From Cristatella mucedo (taxonomy: Eukaryota; Bryozoa; Phylactolaemata; Cristatellidae): a DNA stretch of 64,000 nucleotides. Position 1 is the stretch's first letter. Each line of letters opens with the position of its first letter. A program made the position numbers and the translations under genes. Under the pieces are notes generated by a model. The model saw only the letters and a list, made by a program, of their open reading frames with translations. It did not search any database and was not told the origin of the DNA. Positions 21,401 to 33,490 of the stretch are shown in pieces. Where the stretch lies: NCBI GenBank assembly GCA_009760855.2, contig WPIO01000025.1, forward strand, positions 3,526,501 to 3,590,500. The letters run 5' to 3'.

Positions 21401-21954
21401 CATCGTTTGCCCGTGAAGCGGTCGAACACTTTAATATTTTAAAAAGATTCAGGTAGCTGTATACGCTGTATTTTCTGGTTTTTGATCGGATCTTGAGCCA
21501 CTCATAAGAATTTGTTGCTGGCCGCAAGAGTAAGCTGCAAAGCGCTTTGGCATCGGCGCAGCTTTCTTTAATTCGTGCATCCCTAGCGCTAGAATTTTTG
21601 CCAGGCGCGCTATGGTCGAGATGGCTTTACGCGTGAATTTCGTAGTAACTCAGCGTCGAATAGGAGCCAGGGGTCAATTATTGTGGTAGCCGTCTCGCTC
21701 GCTTTTCGTGCGACGTTTCTTAAACGTGTGTGTTTCGTGTGTTTTCTCATTGGCCGCTTGTTGCTCGGACCACCGGAAGGCAATTGGCGTTCGATATTAA
21801 GCTGATTTAGAGACTTCACGTAGTATGAGTTCACAGTTAGCTGAAATGGCGTGCGACTGAAATCTTCACTTTCGCTGGAGTAGAAGCTCTCGGTCGGAGG
21901 CCAGCTGAGATTAGTGCGCGAGCCCAGCTACTTAACGTGTTTCACAAATAGGAA
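21401..21954. other. intergenic, nothing recognised
   Basis: No domain, tail or tandem repeat recognised. Confidence 0.4.
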
Positions 21955-22400
21955 TAAAGTTGTTTCACTTCCCTTTATTCGGTATCCCGATGTGTGTTCT
22001 CAGGCACATGCAGCTGGTGCAAGACTCCGCGGCTAGTCTGGTCTGTCGTCAACAGCTTAGCTGCCACATCCTAATAATGCCGTCTCAGTTGTACTGGATC
22101 CCTATCAAGCATCGAATCGATTTCAAGACCTCCCCAGTCAGGCTTACAGGTCACTTTAGTGTCACTTGACCTATCCGACCTCCTCGCTTCTCTAGTGCGA
22201 TCTCGCACCGCCCGCTACTCAGCATCTAGTCGTCTCGCCTTCCCTGGCACTAAAGTGAAATCGTTTGGTGATCGAGCTTTCGTGCACAGAAAATCTGAAA
22301 CTCGCTTCTGGCCAAGGTCGCTAGCTATAATGGTCTTGCATCTTTAAACTTGCAGCGAAAAACGCATCTGTTCCGGGCGGCTTTCCCTTCGTCTCAGTGA
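21955..22400 (+). mobile_element. LINE-C, divergent LINE ORF2 3' fragment
   Basis: Plus-strand pieces read RHMQLVQDSAASLVCR, then a WIPIKHRIDFK-like block, a PFGDRAF-like block and a terminal KTHLFRAAFP-like block with frameshifts. The order matches the C-terminal end of the LINE-A protein but the sequence is clearly more diverged. It ends near a GTGTGTGTGC stretch without the TTATTATT tail. Confidence 0.6.
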
Positions 22401-24077
22401 GCTTGTCTACTCTTTTTTTGTTCGTGTGTGTGCTTTGCGTGTGCGCTTTAGCTGCACACGATTAAGCGCGTGTTTTTATCCACATGGAGAGCAAACTGTT
22501 AGCCGTGAGTGTCGTCTTGTTGGCTTAAGCATGGAGGCCTAAGCATGATAACGGTTACTCCCCCCCCCCTCCACACCACCTGCCTCCACTTCGGCCGGGC
22601 TTATTAGCAGCTCAAGCGCAGCCGCTGTTGGTCCACTAACTCTCTGAAGTGGAGCAGCTCTCAGCCATGCTGCATCTTTTGTTTTGCTTCGAGCTGCTGT
22701 AGTGCTTTCATAGGAGCGTAGTCAGACTCCCAAAAACAAACAATGCCGTGGCTGCTGAATAGGCAGTGTAGCTGTAAGGTCTTGCATTGGTTCTGCTGCT
22801 GCTGCTGCATGTTTGTCCTATGCCTGGTGCAGACCGCACTGTAGAGTGTGGCAGAACAAAATGCTTTCTGTGTCTGCATTCGTTTCACATCGTACTAGCA
22901 TGACAGCAATCCTGATCAACTTACCCGAGTGACCCACTCGTGCAGTGGCTTTGCTAGTCAGTTGCTGGGACGATATGTATTGAACAGTGGTAGCAGCAGG
23001 GAATTTTCGGGGGACAATTCCTACAGCTTTTCGATTTGTAAGTTTGCCTTGGCTGTGTGCATTCTGTTCGCCGGGATATGGTCGTCCTGTCGATAGTGTG
23101 AAGTGTCACGTGACCATCATCTTGCTAGAGACTGTCACATACACTGGGCAACTGCTAGCTTTCGCCCCTCAATTTGAGATCTTCTTAGCATGGAGACAGG
23201 AATTTAGTGACTTTTTTACACACATAGATTATTGTATTTGATTTTTTGTAATTTGCTCGGTGTGTCTTGAGCACATCAGTGCTGCTCTTGAAATGCATCT
23301 GTCGGATAAATTTACTATGATCTTTGTGACCGTCTCAATTGTTTAGTATTATCCGATATGTAATATCAGTGGTGCAGTTGAACACTATGTCTGCATGCTG
23401 GCTGCAGTTCTACGATGAGTTCTGATGTGCACTTATGGTCTAGATACAGGCTAATGCTGTGCCTTAATTGGTAGGATGCTTGTTAGCCTTTTAATTTGTA
23501 TTCTAAGTATCTAAACTCATTAACTGTTAGCTTGGCCATCCTAGCGTCCAGTGTCTGCCGATGCTGGTCGATGCACTTGAGTTGATAGGTCACATTGTCT
23601 CAAAACGATACCTGTGTGTGAGGACGACACCGCTGCCCGAATACGACACCGGTGCATTTCGATAGAGATTGCTTGGTAAAGGATATTGGTCATGTTGGGA
23701 AATTTAGAACTACTTCTTAAGACGGGCTGGCCGTTTGGCTGCCTATTTTACAGTTATTGCTGTAACTTCTGCCATATGTTGGGGCATTTCAAGAACTTTA
23801 AAATGCATGATCGTTGCCTGCCCAGCAGAAATGCAGTAGTGACTCACCGGCCATGTTATCCGGCCATGTTATCCTGCCGTGCAACTGTTGCCCAGCGAAT
23901 GTTGGAAAGAAGAAAATAATAAACTTTAAATTTCTTTACTTATTCATGTAACAAGCTTTATAAAATAGTGCTGTATTTAGCAATGTCCTGTGTAAGAGTG
24001 ATCCCAACATATCCTTTGCATTCTGTATGCGTGGATTCCAGCAGCAGCGTGAGCCACTACTGGTAATCCATACTAGT
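22401..24077. other. intergenic, nothing firm
   Basis: A poly-C run sits at about 22561-22570. No domain-bearing frame was recognised. Upstream exons or the promoter of the SEC14-spectrin gene could lie here but none can be identified. Confidence 0.35.
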
Positions 24078-24690
24078 GATAATAATAAAAAACCACTTAT
24101 ACAGCACTCAAAGAGAACCAAATCTCTTTCTAGGCACTTAAATATGCTGGAAAGGAAGCATGTATCCAATGTGTTGATTAGTGATCGTCTGCACAATTGC
24201 AGTTCACGTAAGCCCACAAAGCCCCATGGATCACACGAACAGGGCTAATGCAATGAGGAACTGGTGGGATTTTTAGCTTCCTTTTAAATGCCTTCGTGTC
24301 ATGGGATGTAATGATATCAGTCAGTAGCAAAGAGGTCTAGGCTTTTGGAGGATACAAACTTGAGGCACACTGTTCGAAGGCTTTGAGCTTTATTCCAAGC
24401 CCAGCTAGACGACTTGTGTCCTAATAGTGGCTGATAACTGCAAAGCCTAGCTAAAGAGTGTTCCTGATCGGTAAGGCCGAAACGAAAGAATGAAGGTGCC
24501 GAAAGTGCGTGACAGAACGTTGAAGTCGATACGCCGCCTGATGGGCAGCCAGTGCAGGCCTTCGAGAAGTGATGTTGTGCAACACTGCAACCTACACGCC
24601 TAGCTGTAGAGTTTTTCACCGACTGTAAGCATCTTGTCGCAGCACATAGGTAGAAACACCCGCAGCAAGTAGGCAGTACTTTTTTTCGTT
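24078..24690 (-). mobile_element. LINE-A-related 3' fragment, decayed
   Basis: AATAATAA run, complement of the tail (AGAAAGAGATTTGGTTCTCT on the minus strand), then diverged ORF2 C-terminus (a minus frame at 24697-24317 contains scrambled LINE blocks). It ends about 90 bp before the splice acceptor of the next gene's first recognised exon. Confidence 0.65.
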
Positions 24691-24779
24691 TTTTCATTAA
24701 CGAGCAATCGCTACGTCAGAGCAGGCGATTTTCGGTGTGACTCGCCACTCCTATTTGGCAGCTGCCTGCTTGTTTGCAG

Positions 24780-25326
24780 GGTCCTTGCCGCCGCTGTATG
24801 TTCCACACTCGATGCCTACGATGTCTGTGCACGAGCGCCGAACGACATGGTGCAGCCATTAGATGGAGACTCTGCTGAAGTCAGGCCTAGCCTATTACAC
24901 GGGTGCGTGGCAACTGCGACCCGGGACGTCGATGCATCTTTGCAGCAGCAGCAGCAGCCGCTCTCGGCTGCAGCGATTGCTGTTCTGGCCAAAATCCGGC
25001 CTTTTCCCTGGCCCACCGACTTCCCCCCTCATCCCACCATCGCTTGCCTACGCTTCGTCCTGCGCAAGCAGCGCTGCCTAGTGAAGTCTCTCCATCCTTC
25101 AGGCACCTGCGACCGCACGGGCCATCCCATCATTGCCGTGCCGTACTCGGGTCAGCAAGCGCTGCTGTCTGCGCCTGCCGACGACTTCGCGCTGCTGCTT
25201 CGTCGCTTCATCGATGTTGCACCCGTGCAGCAGAAGCTCAATGGCTTCAGCGTCGTCGCCGACCTCAGCCGCTCGGCGACGGCTGCGGTCGCCGAGCGGC
25301 TGGTCGCCGTGCTCGCCCGACTGCAG
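24780..25326 (+). CDS. SEC14/CRAL-TRIO-spectrin protein (SESTD1-like), first recognised exon
   Basis: The open frame continues upstream from ATG 24847 (Kozak GACATGG) to an acceptor CTTGTTTGCAG at 24779, so the exon may begin there with an untranslated or coding leader. It ends CTGCAG|GTAGGT in phase 0. From the ATG it encodes 160 residues: a glutamine/alanine-rich leader, then LRKQRCLVKSLHPSGTCDR, TGHPIIAVPYS and LNGFSVVADLSRSA. These match the first strands of the SEC14/CRAL-TRIO fold of SESTD1, Trio, Kalirin and MCF2 relatives. This domain binds phospholipid or other hydrophobic ligand at the cytoplasmic face of membranes and acts as a scaffold in SESTD1. The SESTD1 assignment is an inference from domain order; a RhoGEF relative is less likely because no DH/PH sequence is seen. 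Confidence 0.7.
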
Positions 25327-25465
25327 GTAGGTGGAGCGAGCCTGCGGCGCGTGCCGCCATCTGTTCTCGGTGCTCGACGCTCGGCTCGCTTCTACCGAAC
25401 CCTGACGTCGGCAAGAGAGCGCGCTCCGGCTGCTGCCTGCAAGCCATGCCCATGCTCGCTTCTAG

Positions 25466-25597
25466 TCGGAGAACAGGAAAGCCATCTCCTCGCTGCTGCT
25501 GATCAAGCCCAGCTCGTGGAAGCGTCGGCGCCAGCTTGCCAAGCTGACCGGCTACAGGGACGTGAAGAAAGGTCGCCCTCCGAAGACTCCGTTTCAG
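25466..25597 (+). CDS. SESTD1-like gene, exon with CRAL-TRIO core
   Basis: Bounded by acceptor CGCTTCTAG and donor CAG|GTGCTG, 44 codons, phase 0 at both ends. It encodes ENRKAISSLLLIKPSSWKRR followed by a basic segment. The LIKPSSWK element is the hallmark central strand of CRAL-TRIO domains (compare VKPSSFW/VKPDEFW types). It is separated from the previous exon by only a 139-bp intron. Confidence 0.75.
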
Positions 25598-25796
25598 GTG
25601 CTGCCCTTGCGGCGATCGCGAGCGATGGCCACAGCAGCTGCCTGCCTGCGCGAGCCTGCTCGCTGCCGTCGCTGGTGGGTGTAGGCATTAGCTAGATGGG
25701 CAGGATTAGCAGTGCAGGCCGACTGGCTGGCGATGGCGAGGTCATTGTTAGCAGTGGGCCTATTTCGTGGTTCGTCAGCTACAGCCGATCTCAGAC

Positions 25797-25825
25797 GGGG
25801 GGGGGGGGGGGGGGGGGGGGGGGGG
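25797..25825. repeat. poly-G run, 29 bases
   Basis: Uninterrupted G homopolymer in the intron after the CRAL-TRIO core exon, about 200 bp from the donor. Length may be misassembled. A complementary C23 run occurs at 35352-35374. Confidence 0.95.
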
Positions 25826-25946
25826 CGGCGATCTCTTGTGCTGCTCAATGCTGGCTGGCTGCTGATCTGCCAAAGAGTAGCTCAGCTAAATAATAATCAT
25901 AATAATGACAATAATACATTCCCCCAGAGAACTGGATATATATATA

Positions 25947-26029
<83 letters not shown>
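25947..26029. repeat. TC microsatellite
   Basis: Intronic TC dinucleotide tract with a few interruptions, preceded by a short TA run. Confidence 0.95.
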
Positions 26030-26031
<2 letters not shown>

Positions 26032-27207
26032 GTACTTTACACTGTATAGAAAGCATTACCAAATGATTGGTGGTAACATCCACAAGCAGCAGGCATAGTG
26101 TAAGCAGTGCACGAAGAACGAATCGCGAAGACCCACCAATGCTGAAATGAAGGCACCATCGATTGATGAGCACACAGCCAGAACAATGTCGCACCGGCAG
26201 AGTGCCATGGTCTTGCCTAGCCCAAGCAACAGGAACACGACTGAGAAAAATATTGTCTTACCCTGCCACGAGCACTTCTATGCTTAGTGTGACGTGACCT
26301 CGAGTTGACACCGGTAAAACAATAGCCAACAAGGTGTTGTCTTAGATTGTCGTCTTAGTCATGCAGCCGGTTCAGATCGATTGGGCTCAGCTGCTATTGA
26401 CTCTAGCTTCGTGTTTCGGCCAGATGTCATTTCGCTTGATGCTTGCCTCAGAGGAGCAGTTGCACCAGCCAGACTCGTTGCACATTTAGCTGGATCATAT
26501 GTACTAAATCAGATCATTTGACAGCCGAGCCAAATGCTTGCTAGTTGGCCTCACGTGGTTCCACTGTCCCCAGCATCAGGGCCCGGCACCGGTGGTGCTC
26601 GGCAGCTGACCGCTGCGATGCAGTATTATATTCTCTATGAATCCTCATCCTGGGACCCAAGCAAGCCTCTAAGGTAGACTCTCACGAAATCAGATGCTGA
26701 GCTTATGCCGGGGAAGTAAGCTTCTACTTTACAGGGTTACCAGGAAATGGCTTACTACAATGTATTTAGCCCTGATATTAAAAAGTCAATGAGTTTACCT
26801 GTCAGACTCACATTTCGGCTGCCGCCAGCCACATTGAAGCGCTGGCTAGCAGCGTCTCGGCTACCTGTGCATTCTGGTTCCGGTCGGTTTGCTTTGAGCT
26901 CAGAGGTTAGTGAAGGCTAATCAGTAGGGGTGCATGAAATAGGAGTGCCGCTCGACGACAACCAACTCTGATATCTGTTACGGCTCTTGGGAAGTTGATA
27001 GAGGTATGCAAGGGTTCCATATTTCTGCTGGAGAGGCTGGGTTGGGGGGGCTACCGTTGCCCCTCAGGAGGCATCCGTATGACTGGCCAAAACCAAACCA
27101 GACGGACCAGTATCTCCACTTTTTGCCTTCGAAAAAGTTGGGGATGAAGTGGTGGAGATGGATTCAATCTGTTCGCTAACTAGCCGAACGCTGGGAAGAT
27201 TAGCTCC
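26030..27207. other. intron sequence, nothing recognised
   Basis: No coding exon or repeat family identified. Confidence 0.4.
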
Positions 27208-28416
27208 TCTGTAAGTCAACCTCGTTTGTAAGCAACCCGAAAATCCAGTGTGAAAAGTTGCTTATAACCGAGGTTGCTTTTAGGAGGGGTTGCTTAAAGG
27301 CGATGTTCAAGCGTTATTTTCTTTAAAAAAAAAATTGTATAACTGAAGTTTATCATAAAATTAACCCAAAGGAGCCAAAAAAATCTGGAATTTTAACCTG
27401 TCTACGGTTCTTCAAAGCGTTTTTCTCAATCATATCATCAATAAAATTAAATCGCCGTATTCAGTGAAACTATCTTTCAAATATCGACGAACTGTGGCCA
27501 GCGATTTCACGGCGTCCGAATGAGAAATCTTATTGGAAATATTTTGATCGATTGCAATATCGTCATGACCTTCGTCTTCAATGTCCTCTGAGGTATTTAT
27601 GCGCTTTCGTCTCACCTCGTTGAAGATCTCCCCGTCGGTCAATGGGCCAAAGCACTCGATCTCGTTATCAGTGTTTAAGTATGCATCGAAGTGGTTCAAT
27701 GTTAAACCACTGTCTTGTAACCCTTGGGCCTGGATTTTTTGAGCATCAATTTCGTCTTGATCATTCGTTTCGTTTTGATCGACATCTTCGCCGGCTTTAA
27801 AATATCTCGCTTTTCGAAAGTAGCTGTGATTGTGGTTGGGGCGACACGAAACCACGGGAGTTTTAACATGTGCATAGCCTTCAAAACGTCCACCGAGTTG
27901 GAAAAATCGATCTCTGACGTCCCGTTATCGATTGCTTGCAATATTTTTTTCCGCATGATTTGCGTTCGATAATGAGCCTTCGCAGAATCCCTTGATCCTA
28001 TGGTTGAATTGGAGGTGGTGTCTTCTGAGGCATAAACCGTCACTCGTCCCGAACAGTCGAGTCGCGTGACGTCACCATCGCAAGCACATTAACAAGACTC
28101 AAACACAAGCAAGAAAAACCTAAACAGTAATTACTTAAACCACAAAACCACAATTTTTTAATAATATTGTATGCAGGCAGGTGCTTTAATCAGACGAAAT
28201 CGATTCATTTTGTTATGAGTTTCGTATAAGTGAGGGAAAAATGGTGCTGGAAACAGAAAATGGCTTGCTTATAAGCAAGGTTTGGGTATAACCGAGCTGC
28301 TTATAACCAAGGCTCTCCATGTGTTAAAGATGGGACAAGAAATCGGGACATAGCCATAGGTTGCTTATATCCGAGATTTGCTTATAAGCGAGTTGCTTTT
28401 AACCGAGGTTGACTGC
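27208..28416 (-). mobile_element. pogo/Tigger-type DNA transposon, internally deleted and broken
   Basis: The ends are inverted repeats: AGTCAACCTCG...TAAGCAAC at 27214-27240 and its complement GCAAC...CGAGGTTGACT at 28388-28413. Each also carries a sub-repeat of TTGCTTATAA type. Two minus frames, offset by a frameshift near 27700-27860, encode the C-terminal part of a Tigger-like transposase: AIDNGTSEIDF and LKAMHMLKLPWFRVAPTTI (28043-27702), then GPLTDGEIFNEV and SHSDAVKSLATVRRYLKD (27855-27430). The HTH DNA-binding region and DDE catalytic domain are missing, so it cannot transpose itself. It sits in an intron of the SESTD1-like gene. Confidence 0.8.
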
Positions 28417-28833
28417 ACCTAGGTCCTTCTTCATTTGATCTTTCCATTTGTCTTCGCTGCCAGTACTGGCTCTTCTTAGATGTCAAATCTGTCGTGCCTT
28501 TGCTGCGCCTGCTCAAACACAGAGCACTCTTTACACTCGTATTTTCTGCACCGATATCCATCTAACTTCGTCGCAAGCGTTTGGCCGGGCAACGAAGGGC
28601 TGTGGGCAGTGGCATGCTTCGCTTTGTCAAGATAGCCATCCCTAAAAGGAGGAAGACTGTCAACGTCCTACGTGAGTGTCCGCCTTTGCAAATCTGGAGG
28701 GCGCTGCCGACGAGCTGTAGTGCAGCAGCAGCTGACGTTCTGCTCTACCTTAACCAAAGTTCTTTTGAATGCGTTTTATCTCGTACATGTTAGGACTTGC
28801 CACGGTAGTGTATTCTTGCCTCCTAATTTTCAG

Positions 28834-28950
28834 GTACTTGCTGTGAGAGATGCGAAGGGCCTTCAACAGCATGCAGATAGATCCTCTCTTTTAGAAGAGC
28901 TTGGTGGAACAGTACACATTAAAAAAGACCTTTGGGTGCAATTCTACACG
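28834..28950 (+). CDS. SESTD1-like gene, exon completing the CRAL-TRIO domain
   Basis: 117 bp between acceptor CTAATTTTCAG and donor ACG|GTAAGA, 39 codons, phase 0 at both ends. It encodes VLAVRDAKGLQQHADRSSLL, then EELGGTVHIKKDLWVQFYT. The pattern leucine, EELGG or DFGG, then a tryptophan ten residues on is the usual end of a CRAL-TRIO domain. Joined to the two preceding exons it completes the fold in one frame, which is the main support for the gene model. Confidence 0.75.
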
Positions 28951-28989
28951 GTAAGAATACTGTATCAGCTCTAGAGTGTCCTTGTCAAC

Positions 28990-29284
28990 CGATCACTTCT
29001 ACTCCATTGTTTCACTTTTGACATCTAGTATGTGGCTCTCTTGGAAACAGAGGATTGCTCAACATAGTGGAATGAAATGTATCTCTTTCTGTAGCTCCAT
29101 AAAGCCAAAAGGACCGAGTGGGTGTTATGCTGCAGGAGAGTTTTCAATAGCACACTCAAAGCCTAAGCAGCTTTCAGTGTGCATATGGTAGCCAAAATTA
29201 TTAATGTCATGCAACAAAGAGAAAGTGATAAGTATTGCTAGGCAAGAGTGCAGGTGAGGACGTGAGTAGTATGAAAGTATATAT
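28990..29284 (-). mobile_element. R3 repeat / LINE-B 3' end
   Basis: The minus strand reads CTTTCTCTTTGTTGCATGAC, GGCTTTGAGTGTGCTAT and AACACCCAC, as at 5255-5420, 48465-48655 and 60640-60840. It is separated from more LINE-B sequence at 29384 by a SINE-2 insertion. Confidence 0.7.
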
Positions 29285-29383
29285 TCAACCCATTTATATC
29301 GCACCATAAGAGACCTTATTCTGTAAACCCATGACTCTGGTTGTTAAAGGCAAGCACCTTACCCCTGGGCCAAACCAGGACGG
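29285..29383 (-). mobile_element. SINE-2 fragment nested in LINE-B
   Basis: On the plus strand: ATTTATATCGCACCATAAGAG, AACCCATGACTCTGG, GCACCTTACCCCTGGGCCAA. This is the complement of a tRNA-like head and LINE-type tail. It interrupts a LINE-B copy. Confidence 0.55.
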
Positions 29384-29960
29384 TCTGTAGTAGCCCAGTG
29401 CAGCTGGAAAGGATGTGCCACAATCTGCAGCCGGAGTGAAGATGCCATTGTGTAAGAATTTTGAAATTGAGTTCCTCTGTCTAGGACCTGCAGAGCTAAA
29501 GCTTGTGTCACCAACAGTCTTTAAGTGGAGGAATGGAACAGCTTATTTGTTGTCCTAAGAGGACCTTTTGGCACGAGGAGGCTCTAACTGGTTCAGTAGT
29601 GCAGCTAGATATGAACGAACCAATGTGGTTGGCCTTGCGGGTCAGAATAGGAATTGTGCTCTGTATCTGTTGATCAACCGGGAGCCACCGTAGCTCTTTC
29701 GACAAAGTATATACATGGCTGAACCTCCGGGATTTTTAGGCTAACAATGCAGCCATATTCACCAGCAGCTGCAGAGGCAGAGTTTTTTTGGGTAGCCCAG
29801 CCAAAACTGATTAACACCAATCCAGCCTAGACCGAGCCAGGGAGCTAGTAAGATTTTTACCCTGCCACTATGGTAGACAGTCCGTAGTCTTCAATTGAAA
29901 TTGAATGTGATGGCTAGCTGTGCAAGGGGTACTCTTAATTAAGCATCCCTTGTATGGACC
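29384..29960 (-). mobile_element. LINE-B ORF2 C-terminal remnant
   Basis: Continues the copy interrupted at 29285. It shares the blocks GTGGAGGAATGGAACAGCT and TGTATCTGTTGATCAACCGG with 5890-6050 but carries many stops. The minus frame 29705-29508 keeps the KELRWLPVDQQIQ block. Confidence 0.7.
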
Positions 29961-30903
29961 GGCAGACTTTCAGACGTCGGCGACTCTACGTGCCGCCTCA
30001 GTTGTCACAGCCCTAAGTTATCATTCGATAGACAGCCTACGCCTTGCTTAGTCCTGTATTCGTCGCGTGGTTGGATGTCCGAGTGTTGTTGGGTTTGTCC
30101 CCGATTTCTGAAAGGCATTCATCCGTAGCCTCCGATCGGTTGCTTATCGGTTGCTGCAGATTACAGTCCTCGGTAGCGCAGCTGCCGCTGGCTCTCTGTT
30201 GCCTTCGGTGGAAGGTGTCTACTACGAACAAGAAGCTACACCGAGAAGCCTGTTTTGGCTATGTGCAAATATGTGCAAATATATCTATGTGCAAATAGCT
30301 GCTGTGTCGGGCTGCACTTGTTCAGCCCTTCCAGCCCTCCATTTTCTCATCAATCCGTAAGATGAGTCGGCAGCTGTAGAAGCTGGGGCAGTACTAGCTT
30401 AAGCGGTGGGTTCCACCGAAGCCTTTGCCAACCATTCACGAAAGACTTTTTTCCGCTGCGGTTTATATTATTTTTGACCCGCATTGATGGTGATCTGCAC
30501 TGCAGCCTTTATTAAGTCTACCTGCAGAGCGGTGCGTACATTTTATTAGCTGCCGTGCCCAGGGGCGACAATACGCCTGTGGTCGAAAATGTTGTAAGCT
30601 GTAGGTTGCTGTTCTTTTGACCGATTTTCTTCGGTACACGAAAATGAGGTGATTGCATGCATCCATGTAGGCGGTCGTGTTGTCACGCTCATATTTCGCT
30701 GCATCGGGCTTACTTTGCAAGCCTCTCTTATTCGTCGTATCATTCGTAATCATTCGTCAGTCCGAATGATTAAATGGCCGATGAGCTTGCAGCCATTGTT
30801 GCTCCGCCTTCCACCCCCTCCCGACGCATCACATTACACCCAAGCAATCATGCCGAGCTCGAGCAAACGCTCGCTCTAACTCTCCCTCGTGCGTCGTCTG
30901 CAG
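29961..30903. other. intron sequence, nothing recognised
   Basis: A short TATGTGCAAATA tandem motif occurs near 30260-30295. No exon identified. Confidence 0.35.
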
Positions 30904-31064
30904 CTTCTTGACTCGACTCTGGATGCGTGTGAGAAATGTCTGGCCGCCGCAGACGGGGCGAAGAGACAGGAGCAGGAAATAAGCCAGCTCAGCGTACCCA
31001 CCACAGCTGCCGACATTGCCGAGCTTATAGCCACGGTCGACCACACATACAAGGCACTTTTTGA
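30904..31064 (+). CDS. SESTD1-like gene, linker/spectrin exon
   Basis: Acceptor GTCGTCTGCAG, donor TTTGA|GTAAGC; phase 0 in and phase 2 out. It encodes LLDSTLDACEKCLAAADGAK, a charged stretch, then SVPTTAADIAELIATVDHTY. This fits the segment between the SEC14 domain and first spectrin repeat of SESTD1. The next recognised exon (35599) enters in phase 0, so an exon that changes phase from 2 to 0 must lie between them and was not found. Confidence 0.65.
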
Positions 31065-32767
31065 GTAAGCATCAATCGTACGATATTTGTGCTTGCTATG
31101 TCGTGCCTCCAAGACAGCCATTAGTTTTTTTATTGCTCAAGCTGAAGTTGCAGGATCTCTGTGACTGCCACACTGCAAAAGCTGACTGTCGTTGCTCTTA
31201 TTGGCTCCACAGCATCTGTCAGCTGCGTTCAATTGGTCTCTTGATCTCGTGACCGACTGTGCCATTCGTCCCGCCCCAGTGCACGTCCGACCAGTGCCAG
31301 GTGCAGTTGACACTTGCTTTATTTAGCACACTTAGGATGGGGTACTTAGCGATCGGTGCTTGAAGCATTGTGCTATTGCATAGAGGTACAAAACCATTAC
31401 CTGCACCTTTATTTTGACGTTAACTTATTTCATAATTCCAGTAGTTTGTTTGCTTGTCCCTAATCGATTCAATCTCTCCGAGTGGACCACTATGTATGAG
31501 CTGGTTATGTGGTGCAGCAGCTGCTCAGTGACTGGCTGCCTTTGTCCCAGCAGAGCGAGCAAGCAAAGCAGCCGATGAGCAGCCTTGGCTGTCTGTCTGG
31601 CACGGTACTCGCACGATGCTGCTTGCCAAGGAGGCTCCCATCTCTTGGTACATGGCCAAACTATTAAGTTTAATGCCATCGGGTTTATTTCCAGTACTAC
31701 AGCCTCCCCAGTCATAATGTCGGGCAAGAGATGGCTTCCAGTATATGTAGGTCAGTGTGATGGCCTCACTAGAGAGAGTGCTCCATTCTTCTACCCGGAT
31801 TTTCGTTGCTTGCGCCTTAGGATGAGCACAGCTGTGCCCGCAAAGCTGGAGCACACATCTGCATGTATGCTGGCAAAGCTCAGGCATAGCACTCAATAAA
31901 CCATGGAGTTGATGCATGACGTAAGTATAAGGTTTCTCGAGAACTTTTTCTGTGCTCCAGCGTCCACCGGTTGTGATGCTGGCTAAATTAAATCTGCCAG
32001 CTCCAAAATGGTAAAATTATGTTGCTAAAACCACTAAACTTAGCAGCCGAATGTTGGTATTCATCAGAGGTTAGACTAACCGTGGCGTTTTCATTACCTT
32101 TATTGGGCTTCTCAAATACTTTTCTGTGTGAATTGCTGAGCAGGTACGCCGAGTACTTGTGGCAGACCGTTTAATCGAACGGTTGCCGAAAATTCGGTTC
32201 ATACGAATGTCTTTTGCGGACATCCAGTATGAAACCATATATAGGTCACTCAAAATTGAAATTATTTATTATTCAGACCATTACCAAAATACTGTTGAAT
32301 AAAACTTGCCAGCAGTAAGCAGTAAATTCAAAATTTCCTCCGTGATGCTTCTTGGCTCTGCGGGAGATCATTTAATTTGTCGCAGATGGCAAGCATACTG
32401 CAAAAAATAAGGCACTGAAAAATACCACGATCTGCAAAAATCCTCAATGCATGACATGGATATGCAGTCACCCTAAACCCTCTGTGGTTACGACTTGTGC
32501 ATATGCAGGTGTCTTTCAATCTTAGCATTCATTTTTGTCGGGCATGCCCTCATACTTAACCGATCAGAGGTGTAACATTCTCACCGAATATTGACGTGTG
32601 ACTACACACAATGTGGCTCTTTTGCCTGGTGCTCGGGGCTGGGTACCGCGAGTGATGCAGCTTAAAACACCACCCAATTGTTCAGCCCCTACCCCAGGGG
32701 AGAACTGCTCATGACCCACTTAGCTCGGTGGGCGGTCGATTGGCCCGGGCTCTTTGCTTCTTGTTAA
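31065..32767. other. intron sequence, missing exon expected
   Basis: An exon of phase 2-in, 0-out should lie somewhere between 31065 and 35598. Short open frames here (for example 31585-31899) do not show spectrin pattern. No repeat family is recognised with confidence in 31065-32767. Confidence 0.3.
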
Positions 32768-32942
32768 TGAAATGCTAGCTGCTTAAACAGCCTCTTTTTG
32801 TATAGCGACAGAAGAGCCTTGACGGCTATCACCACCGCTTGCAGTGGCGATAAAGGATCGCCCACCACAGGAATCGAACCCACGACCTCGGGACCGAGGT
32901 CATGAAAGCAACCGCCTTACCTAGTGTGCCATCACGGCTGGA
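32768..32942 (-). mobile_element. SINE-1, best-preserved copy
   Basis: The minus strand has A-box-like TGGCACACTAGG and an exact B box GGTTCGATTCC (complement at 32870-32880), then the GGCGATCCTTTATCGCCACT body. The stretch between the boxes contains CATGACCTCGG...CCGAGGTCGTG, a long self-complementary arm, so the head is larger than a normal tRNA. Confidence 0.7.
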
Positions 32943-33184
32943 ACTTAGCAAAAAGCTTGAGATTCTGCTTTTCTTACCAGTTTTGTCTTAACTTGTAACT
33001 GCATTAGTGTCTCTCAACATATAAGCCTTAATCCTTAGTCAGTTCTTGGTATGTCATATTGGCTTTTTTCTCTCGGTCCGTAGTGGAAACTTATGTTTGT
33101 ACTGCTTGTTTGGATGTCTCCAGCTGGAAGGGGGCTGGTCAGGCAAGTTCCGGCTCCCGCTGCTTTTTCGTCGAGGGTGCACCA

Positions 33185-33490
33185 GCTCGGCACAGCCAAG
33201 CTTAAAAGGAACCTAAAAACACACCTATTTAGGACAGCATTTAGTGGGTCCCTGTGATTTGTCCTTGATGTGCTTATGCGTGCTGACTGTGCATGCTGCC
33301 ACTAACCACATTTGCATGCTGACCCTGTGCATGTCACCCCTAACCATATTATTCATTTCGTTTGTTTTTTCAAGCATGATTTTACTTACCATTCAATCGC
33401 ATTTCACTTTACAGCAAATGTAAAGCGCCTAGAGAGAGATTAAGTTCTCTGAGGGCGCTTTATCAAGTGAATTATTATTATTATTATTAT
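33185..33490 (+). mobile_element. LINE-A 3' end fragment
   Basis: Plus strand: TTAAAAGGAACCTAAAAACA (end of ORF2), CAGCATTTAGTGGGTCCCTG, AAAGCGCCTAGAGAGAGATT, and a TTATTATTATT tail at 33474-33492. It is closely similar to 54.2-55.6 kb. Confidence 0.85.
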
